This document shows positions 43,929 to 52,349 of a DNA stretch of 64,000 nt, one piece after another; within the stretch, counting starts at the first letter, position 1; each line of letters starts with the position of its first letter. The translations under genes were made by a program, and so were the position numbers. Below the pieces are notes generated by a model. It was not told the origin of the DNA. It was given only the letters and a program-made list of their open reading frames with translations, and searched no databases. The stretch covers positions 1 to 64,000 of the forward strand of contig NZ_SMKU01000012.1 in NCBI RefSeq assembly GCF_004349215.1. The letters run 5' to 3'. The DNA is from Actinomadura rubrisoli. Its GTDB lineage: Bacteria > Actinomycetota > Actinomycetes > Streptosporangiales > Streptosporangiaceae.

Positions 43929-44045
43929 TCCTGGCGGACGTTCCAAATCTCTCGGGCAGACGGGGCCAACAACCCACGAAGGGACTCCGCAGTTGTTCCG
44001 AGCGTGGCTTGGGCACTCCGCAGCGAGTAGGTGGCGGCGCAAAGC

Positions 44046-44230
44046 GACGTCCTCAAGGCGGCAGCCGACGAATTGGCCGCCCATTAGGAGCGGTGGGCAA
44101 GCCTAGATACGCTGGCGTCGGCGCGGTTCGTGGTGCCGGAAACCAACTTCTACTGCCACCCTCCGCAACTGCTTGGAGACGTGAATTTCGGGGACCTCCT
44201 GGATACCGGGGATGCACCAGTTCATATCCG
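44046..44230 (+). pseudogene. PIN-domain protein fragment with in-frame stop
   Basis: One frame reads DVLKAAADELAAH, a TAG stop, then ERWASLDTLASARFVVPETNFYCHPPQLLGDVNFGDLLDTGDAPVHI. It resembles PIN-domain proteins that read VLDTNFYIHHP...DLL...PVHV in this area, but the first Asp of the active site is Glu here. The frame is broken by the stop and ends soon after, so it is a decayed remnant. Confidence 0.5.
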
Positions 44231-44382
44231 GCGACTATGGCATGGCAACCGCGCCCGCATGACGGGCCTGGAGGCAATTTCCACCAGCCGGCTTAGGCTC
44301 GGCGAGCGCTCCCCCTGCTGGGCGATACCGGTTCGCCTCGCCGCCACTTCTGCCCGAGAGCGGGGCCGCGGATGCACCGCAC

Positions 44383-44538
44383 ATGCTCCGCCACACCTTC
44401 ATGACCACCAAGCTCGACGCCGGCGTCGACCTCCGCGACGTACAGACCCACGCACCACCATGCGCTACGACCGAGCCCGCAACAACCTCGACTGCCACCC
44501 CCACTACATACTCGCCGCCCACATGGCCTCCGGCACCT
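44383..44538 (+). pseudogene. Tyrosine-integrase 3' fragment (duplicate of 46864-47040)
   Basis: The DNA matches the 3' end of the integrase gene at 46864-47040 almost base for base, including MLRHTFMTTKLDAGVDLRDVQ and the downstream GGCACCTGA. A deletion of about 17 nt after DVQ removes the catalytic His region and shifts the frame. Only the last quarter of the gene is present. It is a dead duplicate in direct orientation, 2.5 kb from the other copy. Confidence 0.85.
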
Positions 44539-44710
44539 GAACCAGGGCCCGCAGACGGATCGTGCTGGGATGCCGAGTTCAGGGTGTTTGCGGGAGCGTG
44601 GACGCGATTTCGGTTGTGCCGATGAGTTTTGTGCGGATGCGTGGTCGATACGGCTGGACACCGACAGCGGTGGGCCTGTGCTGGGAACATTCCAGCGCGG
44701 GAGGAAGCGC

Positions 44711-46012
44711 ATGGAGGCAGTGATGAGCGTCGACGGTTCCAAGCAGGAGCACACCATCCGGACTGGTGAGCGGGGGACGCGGGTGAACGGTCCCAGGGTG
44801 TTGGTGGCGGGGGCGAGCATCGCGGGACCCGCGCTGGCCCACTGGCTGCGCCGGCGGGGGGCCGAGGTGACCGTGGTGGAGCGGGCTCCTGAGCTGCGTC
44901 CCGGCGGGCAGGCGGTGGACGCGCGCGGGGTCGCCAGGGAGGTCATCGGGCGCATGGGGCTGGACGCGGCGGTGCGCGCGGCGTGCACCGACACCGCCGG
45001 CGCGCACACCGTGGGCGCGGACGGGCAGGTGCTGGAGACCTTCCGTGCCGACGACGACGGTGGCGACGGGTTCATCGCGGACATCGAGATCCTGCGCGGG
45101 GACCTGGCCCAGGTGCTCTACGACGACACCCGCGACGGCGTCGAGTACGTCTTCGGCGACCGAATCGCCGGGCTCGCCCAGGACGCGGACGGGGTCGACG
45201 TGGTCTTCGCGGGCGGCGACCGGCGGCGCTTCGACCTGGTGGTCGGGGCCGACGGGCTGCACTCGGAGCTGCGAGCGATGGTCTTCGGGCCGCATGAGCG
45301 GTTCCTCCGCCACCTCGGGCACGTGCTGGCCTTCTACAGTGTGCCCAACGAGTTCGGACTGGACCGCTGGCTGCTGGAGCACCAGGACCAGGAGTCCGGG
45401 CGCTCTGCCCTCCTGCGGCCCATCCAGGACGCCACCCGGGCGATGGCCATGTTCTACTTCGCCTCGGCCGACTTCGACGTCGACTACCGTGACGTCGCGG
45501 CCCAGAAGGTCCTGCTGCGTGAGCGGATGGCGGGCCTGGGCTGGTTGACCCCGGGCATCCTCGCGCACCTGGACGACACCCCGGACTTCTACCTCGACCA
45601 GGTCGCCCAGGTGGTGATGGACCGCTGGTCCAGTGGACGGGTGGGGCTGCTCGGGGACGCGGCGTTCAGCTCCTCGCCGATGTCGGGACAGGGCACCGGT
45701 CTGGCCCTGGTCGGCGCCTACCTGCTGGCCGGAGAGCTGGCCGCCGCCGGATGGGACCCCGACACCGGGTTCGCCCGCTACGAGGCGGGGATGCGCTCGT
45801 TCGTCGAGGCCAACCAGGAGATCGGCCGGTTGAACGCCCGCAGCCGCGACGTCCCAGGGCCAGACGCCGAGCCACGTCCCGATTTCGCCGGCGAATGGTT
45901 CGCCGAGCTGGTCGGGCGCGCGATCAACGGCATAGAGCTGCCCGACTACGCGGGGGTGCCAGACTCCGCAGCCCCGCCCGGATCGCCGATCACCTCCTCG
46001 GCCAAGCCGTAG
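44711..46012 (+). CDS. FAD-dependent monooxygenase (PHBH/TetX-like)
   Basis: ATG 44711 follows GGGAGGAAGCGC and gives 433 aa. The FAD-binding GxGxxG-like motif is VLVAGASIAGPALAHWLRRRGAEVTVVERAP, the DG motif is LVVGADGLHSELR and the second FAD motif GLLGDAAFSSSPMSGQGTGLALVGAY. Related single-component flavoenzymes hydroxylate aromatics or inactivate antibiotics. The gene stands between two integrase 3' ends, so it may have arrived as cargo. Substrate unknown. Confidence 0.9.
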   Translation: MEAVMSVDGSKQEHTIRTGERGTRVNGPRVLVAGASIAGPALAHWLRRRGAEVTVVERAPELRPGGQAVDARGVAREVIGRMGLDAAVRAACTDTAGAHTVGADGQVLETFRADDDGGDGFIADIEILRGDLAQVLYDDTRDGVEYVFGDRIAGLAQDADGVDVVFAGGDRRRFDLVVGADGLHSELRAMVFGPHERFLRHLGHVLAFYSVPNEFGLDRWLLEHQDQESGRSALLRPIQDATRAMAMFYFASADFDVDYRDVAAQKVLLRERMAGLGWLTPGILAHLDDTPDFYLDQVAQVVMDRWSSGRVGLLGDAAFSSSPMSGQGTGLALVGAYLLAGELAAAGWDPDTGFARYEAGMRSFVEANQEIGRLNARSRDVPGPDAEPRPDFAGEWFAELVGRAINGIELPDYAGVPDSAAPPGSPITSSAKP

Positions 46013-46130
46013 GCGTCACATAACGTGTCGAAAGGGACCACGCTTCGGTGGGACACCGCCGGCCGACCTCCGCTCATGCCGAGTGTCGTCGGTCTGGTCC
46101 TGCGCCTGATACGGGCGCAGCGTCGCAGGT

Positions 46131-47040
46131 ATGACTTCGTTCGATGAGCTCCTGGGAGCGACGCCTGGCGCTGGGAACGCAAGTGGGGACATCCTGCGGT
46201 GGGCGACGCTCGCCTACCTGGCCCGATACAAGGCTGACTCACGCATGCACACAGGGTGAGCCGTACCGGGTTTGGTGCACCGAACGGCACCTAGAGCCCT
46301 TAGCGGTACGGCGCGCGCGGGTGGAGATGTCCGTGCGCTGGCTGCAGGAGGTCCGCCGGTTCCGGGCCTCGACCGTGTCCCGGCGGCTGTCGGTAGTGGC
46401 CGGCTTCCACCGGACCTGTGTGATCGACGGAATTCTGGAACACTCGCCCGCCGACCATGTCCGTCGCCCGAACGTACCGCCGCAATCGCCAACGCTCGGA
46501 TCGTCCCATCCGCAGTTCGAGGCCCTGCTGTCAGCTGCACGCGCCTCGGCCGACCCCAACGACTTCGCGATGCTCGGGCTCCTCGGGTTGCGGATCTTCG
46601 AGGCCACCAGCGCCGACATCGACGACCTGGGCGAGGAGCACGGTCGCCGAGTCCTCCGCGTGATCGGTGAGGGCAACCGGATCGTGCTGATGCCTCTCCC
46701 GCCGGCAGTCGGCGGAGCCATCGACCACGCCACCTGTGACCGGACCAGCGGGCCGATCCTGCTCAACACCCGCGGGACCCGAATGGGTCGGCACGCCGCC
46801 ACCCGCCGATTGCGCCGACTCGCGGCCCAATCCGTCGTCCGGTTGCCACGGACGCACCCCCACATGCTCCGCCACACCGTCGTGACCACCATGCTCGACG
46901 CCGGCGTCGACCTCCGCGACGTACAGATCGCCGCACGCCACGCAGACCCACGCACCACCATGCGCTACGACCGAGCCCGCAGCAACCGCGACCGCCACCC
47001 CGACCACATCCTCGCCGCCTACATGGCCTGCGGCACCTGA
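46131..47040 (+). pseudogene. Tyrosine recombinase/integrase, frameshifted
   Basis: The N-terminal core-binding part begins at ATG 46131 (MTSFDELLGATPGAGNASGDILRWATLAYLARYKADS) but runs into TGA near 46258. The rest continues in another frame (WCTERHLEPLAVRRARVEMSVRWLQEV...). The catalytic domain keeps an Arg in LGLRIFEAT, His-x-x-Arg in HMLRHTVV, His in AARHADPRTT and Tyr in MRYDRAR. A small deletion is also likely near PNDFAMLGLLGLR. At least one frameshift separates the domains, so it is probably inactive. Confidence 0.75.
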
Positions 47041-47122
47041 GCCAAGGCCCCACACAGAAACGCGCTGGTCTGCCGATGAGTACGTGCGAGATCTGACGTC
47101 GGCTGTGCCGTGTCCCCGGGGG

Positions 47123-47563
47123 TTAACGCCAGGGCATGTGCTGTAGGCACCAGGTGTTGCCGTCGGGGTCGGCGAAGTAGGCGTAGAACACTCCGCCGAG
47201 GTCCTCGACCTCGCTGATCTCGACGCCGCGTTCGAGGAGTTCGGCGCGGGACGCCTCGATGTCGGCGACCACCAGGTGCAGACCGCGCAGTGTTCCCGGC
47301 GGCATGTCGAGGGTGGGGAGGCCTTCGGCGAGGGTGATCGAGCATGCCGAACCGGGTGGGGTGAGTTGGACGATGCGGATACCGGGCTTGGGGTTGACGT
47401 CGACGTCGAGGCGGAACCCGAGCTGGTCCTGGTAGAAGGCCTTGGCCCGTTCGATATCGGTGACCGGTACCGGCACCAGCTCCAGCAACAGCATGCCGGG
47501 CGGCACGGGAGGGTTACCGGAATCCTTGGGGATCTCGTTGGTGGGGGTGGGCGTGTCGGTCAT
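47123..47563 (-). CDS. VOC (glyoxalase/bleomycin-resistance fold) protein
   Basis: The 146-aa protein has the two beta-alpha-beta-beta-beta units of the VOC fold: VPVPVTDIERAKAFYQDQLGFRLDVDV and LRGLHLVVADIEASRAELLERGVEISEVEDLGGVFYAYFADPDGNTWCLQ. Its start overlaps the SRPBCC stop by ATGA, making it the third gene of an ArsR operon. Possible role in detoxification or antibiotic binding; substrate unknown. Confidence 0.92.
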   Translation of the reverse strand: MTDTPTPTNEIPKDSGNPPVPPGMLLLELVPVPVTDIERAKAFYQDQLGFRLDVDVNPKPGIRIVQLTPPGSACSITLAEGLPTLDMPPGTLRGLHLVVADIEASRAELLERGVEISEVEDLGGVFYAYFADPDGNTWCLQHMPWR

Positions 47564-48066
47564 GGATGGCGCCTTTCGTGGATGAGGGTGGCGAGTAGGG
47601 CGGCAAGACGGTCGTATCCTTCGCCGGCGCCGCGTTCCATCGGGCTGCGCACGACCGCGTCGCGGATCTCGGACGAGGAATATCGCGCGGTGACGGTCAT
47701 GGCGGTGCGTCCGTCTGTCTCGTCCAGAACGGTGGTGACCAGTGCCTCACCGTCGGCCCAGTCACGGTGGATCTCGGTCTGTACGAGGCGCACCGGCGGC
47801 ACGACCTCGCGGAACAGCCCATGGAGTTCCATCTCGGCGCCGGCCGGGCCGGTGGAGACGAACCGCCAGGCACCACCGGGGCGCAGGTCGACCTCACAGA
47901 CGGTGAGCCGCCAGCCGCGGGCGCCGTGCCAGCGGCGGAGCAGTTCCGGTTGGGTGAGCGCGGCGAAGACCAGCGGCGCGGGAGCGGCGAATGTGCGGGT
48001 GAGGACGAGGTCGGTGGTCCCGGACGCGACGACCCGCAGCCCGAGGCCGGGGTGTGGAGATGTCAC
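47560..48066 (-). CDS. SRPBCC/Aha1-like (AHSA1) protein
   Basis: The GTG at 48066 (GTGA overlap with ArsR) gives 168 aa. The helix-grip fold is visible: LVLTRTFAAPAPLVFAALTQPELLRRWHG, DLRPGGAWRFV and the C-terminal MERGAGEGYDRLAALLATLI. These proteins commonly accompany ArsR regulators of this kind. It presumably binds a hydrophobic ligand; its function is not established. Confidence 0.9.
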   Translation of the reverse strand: MTSPHPGLGLRVVASGTTDLVLTRTFAAPAPLVFAALTQPELLRRWHGARGWRLTVCEVDLRPGGAWRFVSTGPAGAEMELHGLFREVVPPVRLVQTEIHRDWADGEALVTTVLDETDGRTAMTVTARYSSSEIRDAVVRSPMERGAGEGYDRLAALLATLIHERRHP

Positions 48067-48398
48067 GTTCCGCCGTCCTGCAGGTCGCCCAGCAGGGCAT
48101 CCAGTCGCTGGTAGCTCGTTTCCCAGTAGTCGCGGTAGTCGGCCAGCCAGTCCGTGGCCGTCCTGAGCGGTTCGGCCACCAGCCGGCACGGCCGGCGTTG
48201 CGCGTCGCGGCCGCGACTGACCAGGCCGGCTCGTTCAAGCACCCGCAGGTGTTTGGAGACGGCCGGCTGGCTCATCGCGAATGGCGCGGCCAGCTCGGTG
48301 ACCGTGGCATCACCGGTCGCGAGCCGGGCCAGGATGGCCCGCCGGGTGGGGTCGGCCAGTGCCGCGAACGTCGCGTCCAGCGTGTCGCTTGCCACCAT
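48063..48398 (-). CDS. ArsR-family transcriptional regulator
   Basis: The 111-aa winged-helix protein (LADPTRRAILARLATGDATVTELAAPFAMSQPAVSKHLRVLERAGLVSRGRDAQRRPCRL) lacks the CxC metal-binding cysteines, so it is probably not a metal sensor. It is the first gene of the ArsR-SRPBCC-VOC operon, each joined by 4-nt overlaps. Two adjacent palindromes upstream are likely operators, also placed to control the divergent DHFR-like gene. Confidence 0.93.
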   Translation of the reverse strand: MVASDTLDATFAALADPTRRAILARLATGDATVTELAAPFAMSQPAVSKHLRVLERAGLVSRGRDAQRRPCRLVAEPLRTATDWLADYRDYWETSYQRLDALLGDLQDGGT

Positions 48399-48404
48399 GT
48401 CGAT

Positions 48405-48432
48405 AACCCTTCGGTTCTATAACCCGATGGTT
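48405..48432. promoter_or_regulatory. Tandem AACC-N4-GGTT palindromes, candidate ArsR operators
   Basis: AACCCTTCGGTT (48405-48416) and AACCCGATGGTT (48421-48432) are two 12-bp palindromes of the form AACC-N4-GGTT, with centres 16 bp apart, between the divergent ArsR and DHFR-like genes. The nearby AT-rich stretch GGTTTTATATG gives a likely promoter. Two ArsR dimers could bind here. Confidence 0.65.
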
Positions 48433-48485
48433 TTATATGTGTTAGGGTCCGGGTTTGTCAAGATCGCGAACGCTCTGGGGGCACC

Positions 48486-49100
48486 ATGGGAAAGGTCTTC
48501 ACACAGGCGTCGGTCTCGCTGGACGGGTACATCTCCGGGCCTGGCCAGACAGGATTCGACCGGCTGTTCGCATGGTGCACGGCCGGCACCGTCGCCACCC
48601 CCACGGCCGATCCGGACCGGCTGACCTACCGCACCTCCGAGGCGACCGCCCGGTACCTGCGTGAACTCCAAGAGCGGATCGGGGCCTGTGTCGTCGGCCG
48701 CAACCTGTTCGACCTCACCGCGGGTTGGAATGGGCGGCACCCGAGCGGCGTGCCGGTGTTCGTCGTCACCCACCGTCCACCGCCGGCCGGCTGGGAGGCC
48801 ACTACGACGTCGTTCACATTCGTCAGTGACGGCGTGGAGAACGCGATCGCGCGGGCCCGTGAGGTGGCAGGGCATCGCGACGTCGGTGTCGGCCCCGGCG
48901 GCACCGTGGCCGACGCGCTGAATGCCGGCCTGCTCGACGAGTTGCGGATGGACATCGTGCCGGTGGTTCTCGGTGCCGGCACACCCATGCTGACCGGGCT
49001 TGGCGACACAGCACCGATCGGCTTCGACCCAGCGGAGATCATCGAGGGGATCGGCGTGACTCACCTGATCTATCGCCGCGCGACGCAGAACCTCAGGTAA
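48486..49100 (+). CDS. Dihydrofolate reductase-like (RibD C-terminal fold) protein
   Basis: The 204-aa protein begins MGKVFTQASVSLDGYISGPGQTGFDRLFAWC and contains GRNLFDLTAGWNGRHPSGVPVFVVTHRPP and VGPGGTVADALNAGLLDELRMDIVPVVLGAGTPML, the hallmarks of the YyaP/RibD_C reductases of actinomycetes. It probably binds NADPH; the substrate is unknown. It shares a promoter region with the ArsR operon. Confidence 0.9.
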   Translation: MGKVFTQASVSLDGYISGPGQTGFDRLFAWCTAGTVATPTADPDRLTYRTSEATARYLRELQERIGACVVGRNLFDLTAGWNGRHPSGVPVFVVTHRPPPAGWEATTTSFTFVSDGVENAIARAREVAGHRDVGVGPGGTVADALNAGLLDELRMDIVPVVLGAGTPMLTGLGDTAPIGFDPAEIIEGIGVTHLIYRRATQNLR

Positions 49101-49179
49101 CGCCAGACACCGCCCAAGGACACACTCTCATGCCGCTGGTCGAGCGCTGCTGATCGCGGTGCCCGCCCGGCGGATAGCG

Positions 49180-50193
49180 TCATGGTTGGGCTGGGACGTC
49201 GCTGAGGTCGAGCCGGTACCAGTCCGCGTCCGTGAGGATGTGCAGGTCGGGACCGCGTCCGATGACGAGCGCACCGTCGGGGAGTTTCTGCCCGTTCGGA
49301 AGTACGAGCCGGTATTCTCCGGTGCTTCGCATCCGGCCGTCGGCCAGTTGTCCGGCGACCAAGCGGTCGCGGTCGGCGCCGTATCCGCCGTACAGAGCAA
49401 TGCGTGACCCGTCGGTGATGAGCGCATGCGCGGCAGCGCCGTCACCGTGCCAGCCGGTGAGAGCCCCTTCGTGGACGCGGACGATGGGGAAGTCGGTGTA
49501 GTAGCACGTCCAGGCGGTGTCCCCGTCGACGTTGAGCGCATAGCAGTCGCTGATCGCACCCCACGGGTTGTTCACGTGGGAGGGGAACCGCCAGTCGGCC
49601 TCCAGGTTGGAGGAAAAGCGTGCGAGCCCGCAGGAGCCGATCGGTTCCCGGTCGTCAGCCTGGCCCCAGCCGTAGTTGCCGTAGACACCTTCGTCGAAGT
49701 AGCCCACCCAGACGTGGCCGGTGCCGGTGGTCAAGACGTGCTCAATGCCGTCCCCGAGCGTTTCAGCGGCCAGAGCGGTTCCCTCGGCGGAGTAGATGAT
49801 CGCATTGCGATCTGGACCGTCCTGGCGCCATCGAGCCCTGGCGCCCACGGCCAGAACTCGGCCCTCGGGCAGCGGCTGGACGGTCGGGTGCGCGAGCGGG
49901 AAGTCGTGGATCGTGGTCACGTTGGTCAACGTCGGTGAGTGCAGCGTCACGCGAGCGGTCACCGGGCGAGGGGCGCGATGGTCTGGGAAGGTGGCCCCGC
50001 CCGGTTGCGTCGTCGTCGACGTCACGGCCTGCACATCGGCGGCGGCCGACCACAGTGCGATGACCTCGCCGCTGGGGCCGATCGAGGCGTTCACTCGTGC
50101 ATCGCCGCTCTGGGCTGCGGCGATGCGTACGTGATGCCGTACGGGAAGGGGCATCGTATGACCCTTGGACCGCCGCTTGCGCTGCTTCTTCAC
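49180..50193 (-). CDS. Hypothetical protein, possibly beta-propeller
   Basis: A protein of 337 aa from GTG 50193, or 324 aa from ATG 50154 (MPLPVRHHVRIAAAQSGDARVN); both have a plausible ribosome binding site. It is rich in short beta-strand-like segments with GHVWVGYFDEGVYGNYGWG, LARFSSNLEADWRFP and YALNVDGDTAWTCYYTDFPIVRV, suggesting propeller blades. No signal peptide is seen. I do not recognise an enzymatic motif. Confidence 0.75.
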   Translation of the reverse strand: MKKQRKRRSKGHTMPLPVRHHVRIAAAQSGDARVNASIGPSGEVIALWSAAADVQAVTSTTTQPGGATFPDHRAPRPVTARVTLHSPTLTNVTTIHDFPLAHPTVQPLPEGRVLAVGARARWRQDGPDRNAIIYSAEGTALAAETLGDGIEHVLTTGTGHVWVGYFDEGVYGNYGWGQADDREPIGSCGLARFSSNLEADWRFPSHVNNPWGAISDCYALNVDGDTAWTCYYTDFPIVRVHEGALTGWHGDGAAAHALITDGSRIALYGGYGADRDRLVAGQLADGRMRSTGEYRLVLPNGQKLPDGALVIGRGPDLHILTDADWYRLDLSDVPAQP

Positions 50194-50442
50194 CTCGTCA
50201 CTCCACCACCGTCAGCCGAGTAAGGCCACCGAATATCTGGTGTCGCCAACTTCCCAGGCGCACTCCTCTGCCGCTGAGTGTTCGGGAACAACGTGCACTG
50301 CGCTGCAGCCAGCCGCAGGGATGAGCGTGACGGCCGTGGAGTTCGGCCGCCGAGTTGGTGCCAGGGAATTCGATCAGCGATAGGCGGAAGGTGTTCGAGC
50401 GGTGTACATCCGCTTGAGGTGTTCCCGGGCCGGAAACGAAGG

Positions 50443-50475
50443 CACCTCTGACCATATTTCTGCTGATCAGAGGTG
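50443..50475 (-). terminator. Hairpin downstream of tRNA-Phe remnant 4
   Basis: CACCTCTGA (50443-50451) and TCAGAGGTG (50467-50475) form a perfect 9-bp stem with a 15-nt loop. It holds the same position relative to the tRNA-Phe 3' remnant at 50483-50524 that a terminator holds at the true tRNA-Phe gene. Confidence 0.6.
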
Positions 50476-50482
50476 GTGAAGG

Positions 50483-50524
50483 TGGGCCGGGGCGGGGTCG
50501 AACCGCCGACCTTCCGTTTTTCAG
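50483..50524 (-). repeat. tRNA-Phe 3'-half remnant (att-like copy 4)
   Basis: These 42 bp match the 3' half of the tRNA-Phe gene (56031-56072) at 40 of 42 positions, from the anticodon loop to the discriminator base, and then diverge. Such partial tRNA copies are the att footprints of elements integrated into tRNA genes. It is the outermost of four copies in the same orientation. Confidence 0.85.
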
Positions 50525-50618
50525 GAGTAGCAATCACCCTGCTGTGGTGCCGTTTGCGGAGGTCGGGAGGTGCCTGCGGTGTGTCTGTGGTGCTGGTTGG
50601 TTGCTGTCAAAGTCGCCC

Positions 50619-50963
50619 TCAGCGGTCGGTGTCCGGGGATGCGTAGGCGATCCAGATTGTGCTGTCGTCATCGTTGATGACGTAGCGGACGCGCCCGCCG
50701 CTTGTGACCTCGTACTCCCATTGTTCGAGGTCGCGACCGTTGTGCCGGTGTGTTGCGAGATCTCCGCGGAGTCGGTGCTGTCGCTCGTGGTTGGAGCGGG
50801 AACGCGGCTCGGTGCGTAGGGCTTCCAGGCATCGGCGGGTGTTCGACAGAGCGAGACGGCAGAGTTCTTCCCAGCCTCGTACCGCCTCGCTGGTGCCGAA
50901 CCTGACATCCCATTCGTCTTCTGGTGGCGGGACAGTGACCCTATCCCCTCGTTTGGGGCTCAA
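50619..50963 (-). CDS. RelE/ParE-like toxin, type II TA
   Basis: The 114-aa protein ends in RHNGRDLEQWEYEVTSGGRVRYVINDDDSTIWIAYASPDTDR, which resembles the C-terminal core of small RelE/ParE-like toxins. The start overlaps the stop of the Phd-like gene by ATGA, the usual antitoxin-first order. The N terminus is longer than in classical RelE. A translational toxin is most likely, but activity cannot be inferred from sequence. Confidence 0.65.
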   Translation of the reverse strand: MSPKRGDRVTVPPPEDEWDVRFGTSEAVRGWEELCRLALSNTRRCLEALRTEPRSRSNHERQHRLRGDLATHRHNGRDLEQWEYEVTSGGRVRYVINDDDSTIWIAYASPDTDR

Positions 50964-51427
50964 GGCGTTACCTCGACTGGGCCAAAGTCGCCAGATGTCG
51001 GCCGAAACGCTTCCTCATGCTCGGTGCGATCCGCCTTGATCCGTGCTGTGGCTCGCCAACCGGTGATGACCTCTTGAGCATTGGTGTCGAGGTCGAGTTC
51101 GGCAGCGTCGGACAATGCCTCGACCAGCTCCACGGTGAAGGCGCGGACCTCTTCAGTGCTCAGGTGACGTATCCAGGGGAAGACATCGGGCATGGCCAGG
51201 AGCAATGTCCGAGCGCTCGGATCATGCTTCATGAGCGCCAGAAAGATCCGCGACGCGGTCGTCAGACTCTCATCGCGCTGCTCTTCCCGGTCGGCAGCTG
51301 TGAGGTAGAAGTCGGGAGCGTCGCGGTGGGTGACACGCAGCCGGCCGAGCCGCGCGGCACGCTCGGCTACGGACTTGGGGTTGCGGGACAGGTCGGAGAA
51401 GGTCACTGCATCCGCGGTAGTACTCAT
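50960..51427 (-). CDS. Phd/YefM-like antitoxin with C-terminal extension
   Basis: The 155-aa protein begins MSTTADAVTFSDLSRNPKSVAERAARLGRLRVTHRDAPDFYLTAADREE, the DNA-binding domain of Phd-type antitoxins. About 100 residues of mostly helical sequence follow, longer than typical Phd. It is coupled to the toxin gene by ATGA and probably autoregulates the operon. Confidence 0.75.
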   Translation of the reverse strand: MSTTADAVTFSDLSRNPKSVAERAARLGRLRVTHRDAPDFYLTAADREEQRDESLTTASRIFLALMKHDPSARTLLLAMPDVFPWIRHLSTEEVRAFTVELVEALSDAAELDLDTNAQEVITGWRATARIKADRTEHEEAFRPTSGDFGPVEVTP

Positions 51428-51579
51428 GCCGCCATGGTACTCAGATTGTGTTCTGAAGTTGCCCCTCGGGCCTGTGACCCTCGGCGCGCGAGACCCCGCT
51501 TCAGGCTGCCTGCTCCTCGGTCTGGCTCGCGTGGATGACCGTCCGCTGGCCCCAGGAGCTACGTTGCCGTCAAAACAAC

Positions 51580-51612
51580 ACCCCGGGCCGTGGGGCTCCC
51601 GGGCCGTTTGCG
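51580..51612 (-). terminator. Terminator-like hairpin beside tRNA-Phe remnant 3
   Basis: A GC-rich inverted repeat (ACCCCGGGCC facing GGCCCGGGAG on the minus strand) is followed, in tRNA sense, by TGTTGTTTTGACGG. Its position and flanking GTTGCCGTCAAA equal those of the terminator after the true tRNA-Phe gene. Confidence 0.6.
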
Positions 51613-51625
51613 CTGTTCAGAGAGG

Positions 51626-51667
51626 TGGGCAGGGGCGGGGTCGAACCGCCGACCTTCCACTTTTCAG
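51626..51667 (-). repeat. tRNA-Phe 3'-half remnant (att-like copy 3)
   Basis: Forty-one of 42 bp are identical to tRNA-Phe positions 56031-56072, the best preserved of the four copies. Sequence beyond the anticodon loop (CTATAGCAAC...GACCGGCTGCCAGCGTGCGC) is shared with copy 1, so these two belong to one subfamily of junctions. Confidence 0.88.
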
Positions 51668-51813
51668 CTATAGCAACGTCCCTGCCGCGCAAGCATCGAC
51701 CGAGGTTGACCGGCTGCCAGCGTGCGCCTGCGGCTGGCGCTGGTGCCTGCTGTTGCTGTCGTTGAGGCGACCAGTGGAGCAGGCCTCGGGGAAGCTGTTG
51801 GACGGGAGAAACG

Positions 51814-52349
51814 CTAACCGTTGTCGCCGAAGAGTTCATGGAGGACTCCGAGGGCGCGTGGGGGGATCGATTCGTCGGGGAAGAATCGGTGCAGACGGCG
51901 ATGGCGGCTTGGACGGTGTCGATTCCGACGAGGACTGCGAGGGCCCGGAGGTCGTCGATGTCTCGGGTACGACCGGCGAGGGCTTTCATGGCGAACAAGT
52001 GGTCGGGGGACGCGGCCATGACGCGTAGCCCAGGGTGGTCGAAGACTCGGCGTTTGCCAGGGTCGTTCTTTCCGGAGACGTAGACGCTGGCCTGTTCATT
52101 GAGCCACCAGCGCGGCAGCCCAAGCTCGTCTGCGACGGCTTGGGCTTCTTCGAGGACGATGCCGTGCGGGACGAACATCGCGTCCACGTCTCTGGTGATG
52201 CGTTCGGCGTCGTATGCCAGTGCCATGGCGGCACCGCCGACGACGAACAGGTCGGCGACGACTCCGCGGCGGACGAGGCGCTCGCCGAGCATGGTGAAGG
52301 CGCGTTCCAGTTCGGTTCGGCCGAGAAGGATGCCCGCCGGCTCGCTCAT
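51814..52349 (-). pseudogene. DUF6036/AbiEii-like nucleotidyltransferase, frameshifted near its 3' end
   Basis: The protein shows the nucleotidyltransferase core FVVGGAAMALAYDAERITRDVDAMFVPHG and LRVMAASPDHLFAMKALAGRTRDIDDLRALAVLVGI. The family-typical ending (HRFFPDESIPPRALGVLHELFGDNG, stop at 51814-51816) lies in a different frame from about 51893 on. The intact frame instead runs on through unrelated sequence to 51570. A single indel near 51890 therefore probably breaks the gene. Its start overlaps the partner gene by 4 nt. Confidence 0.7.
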
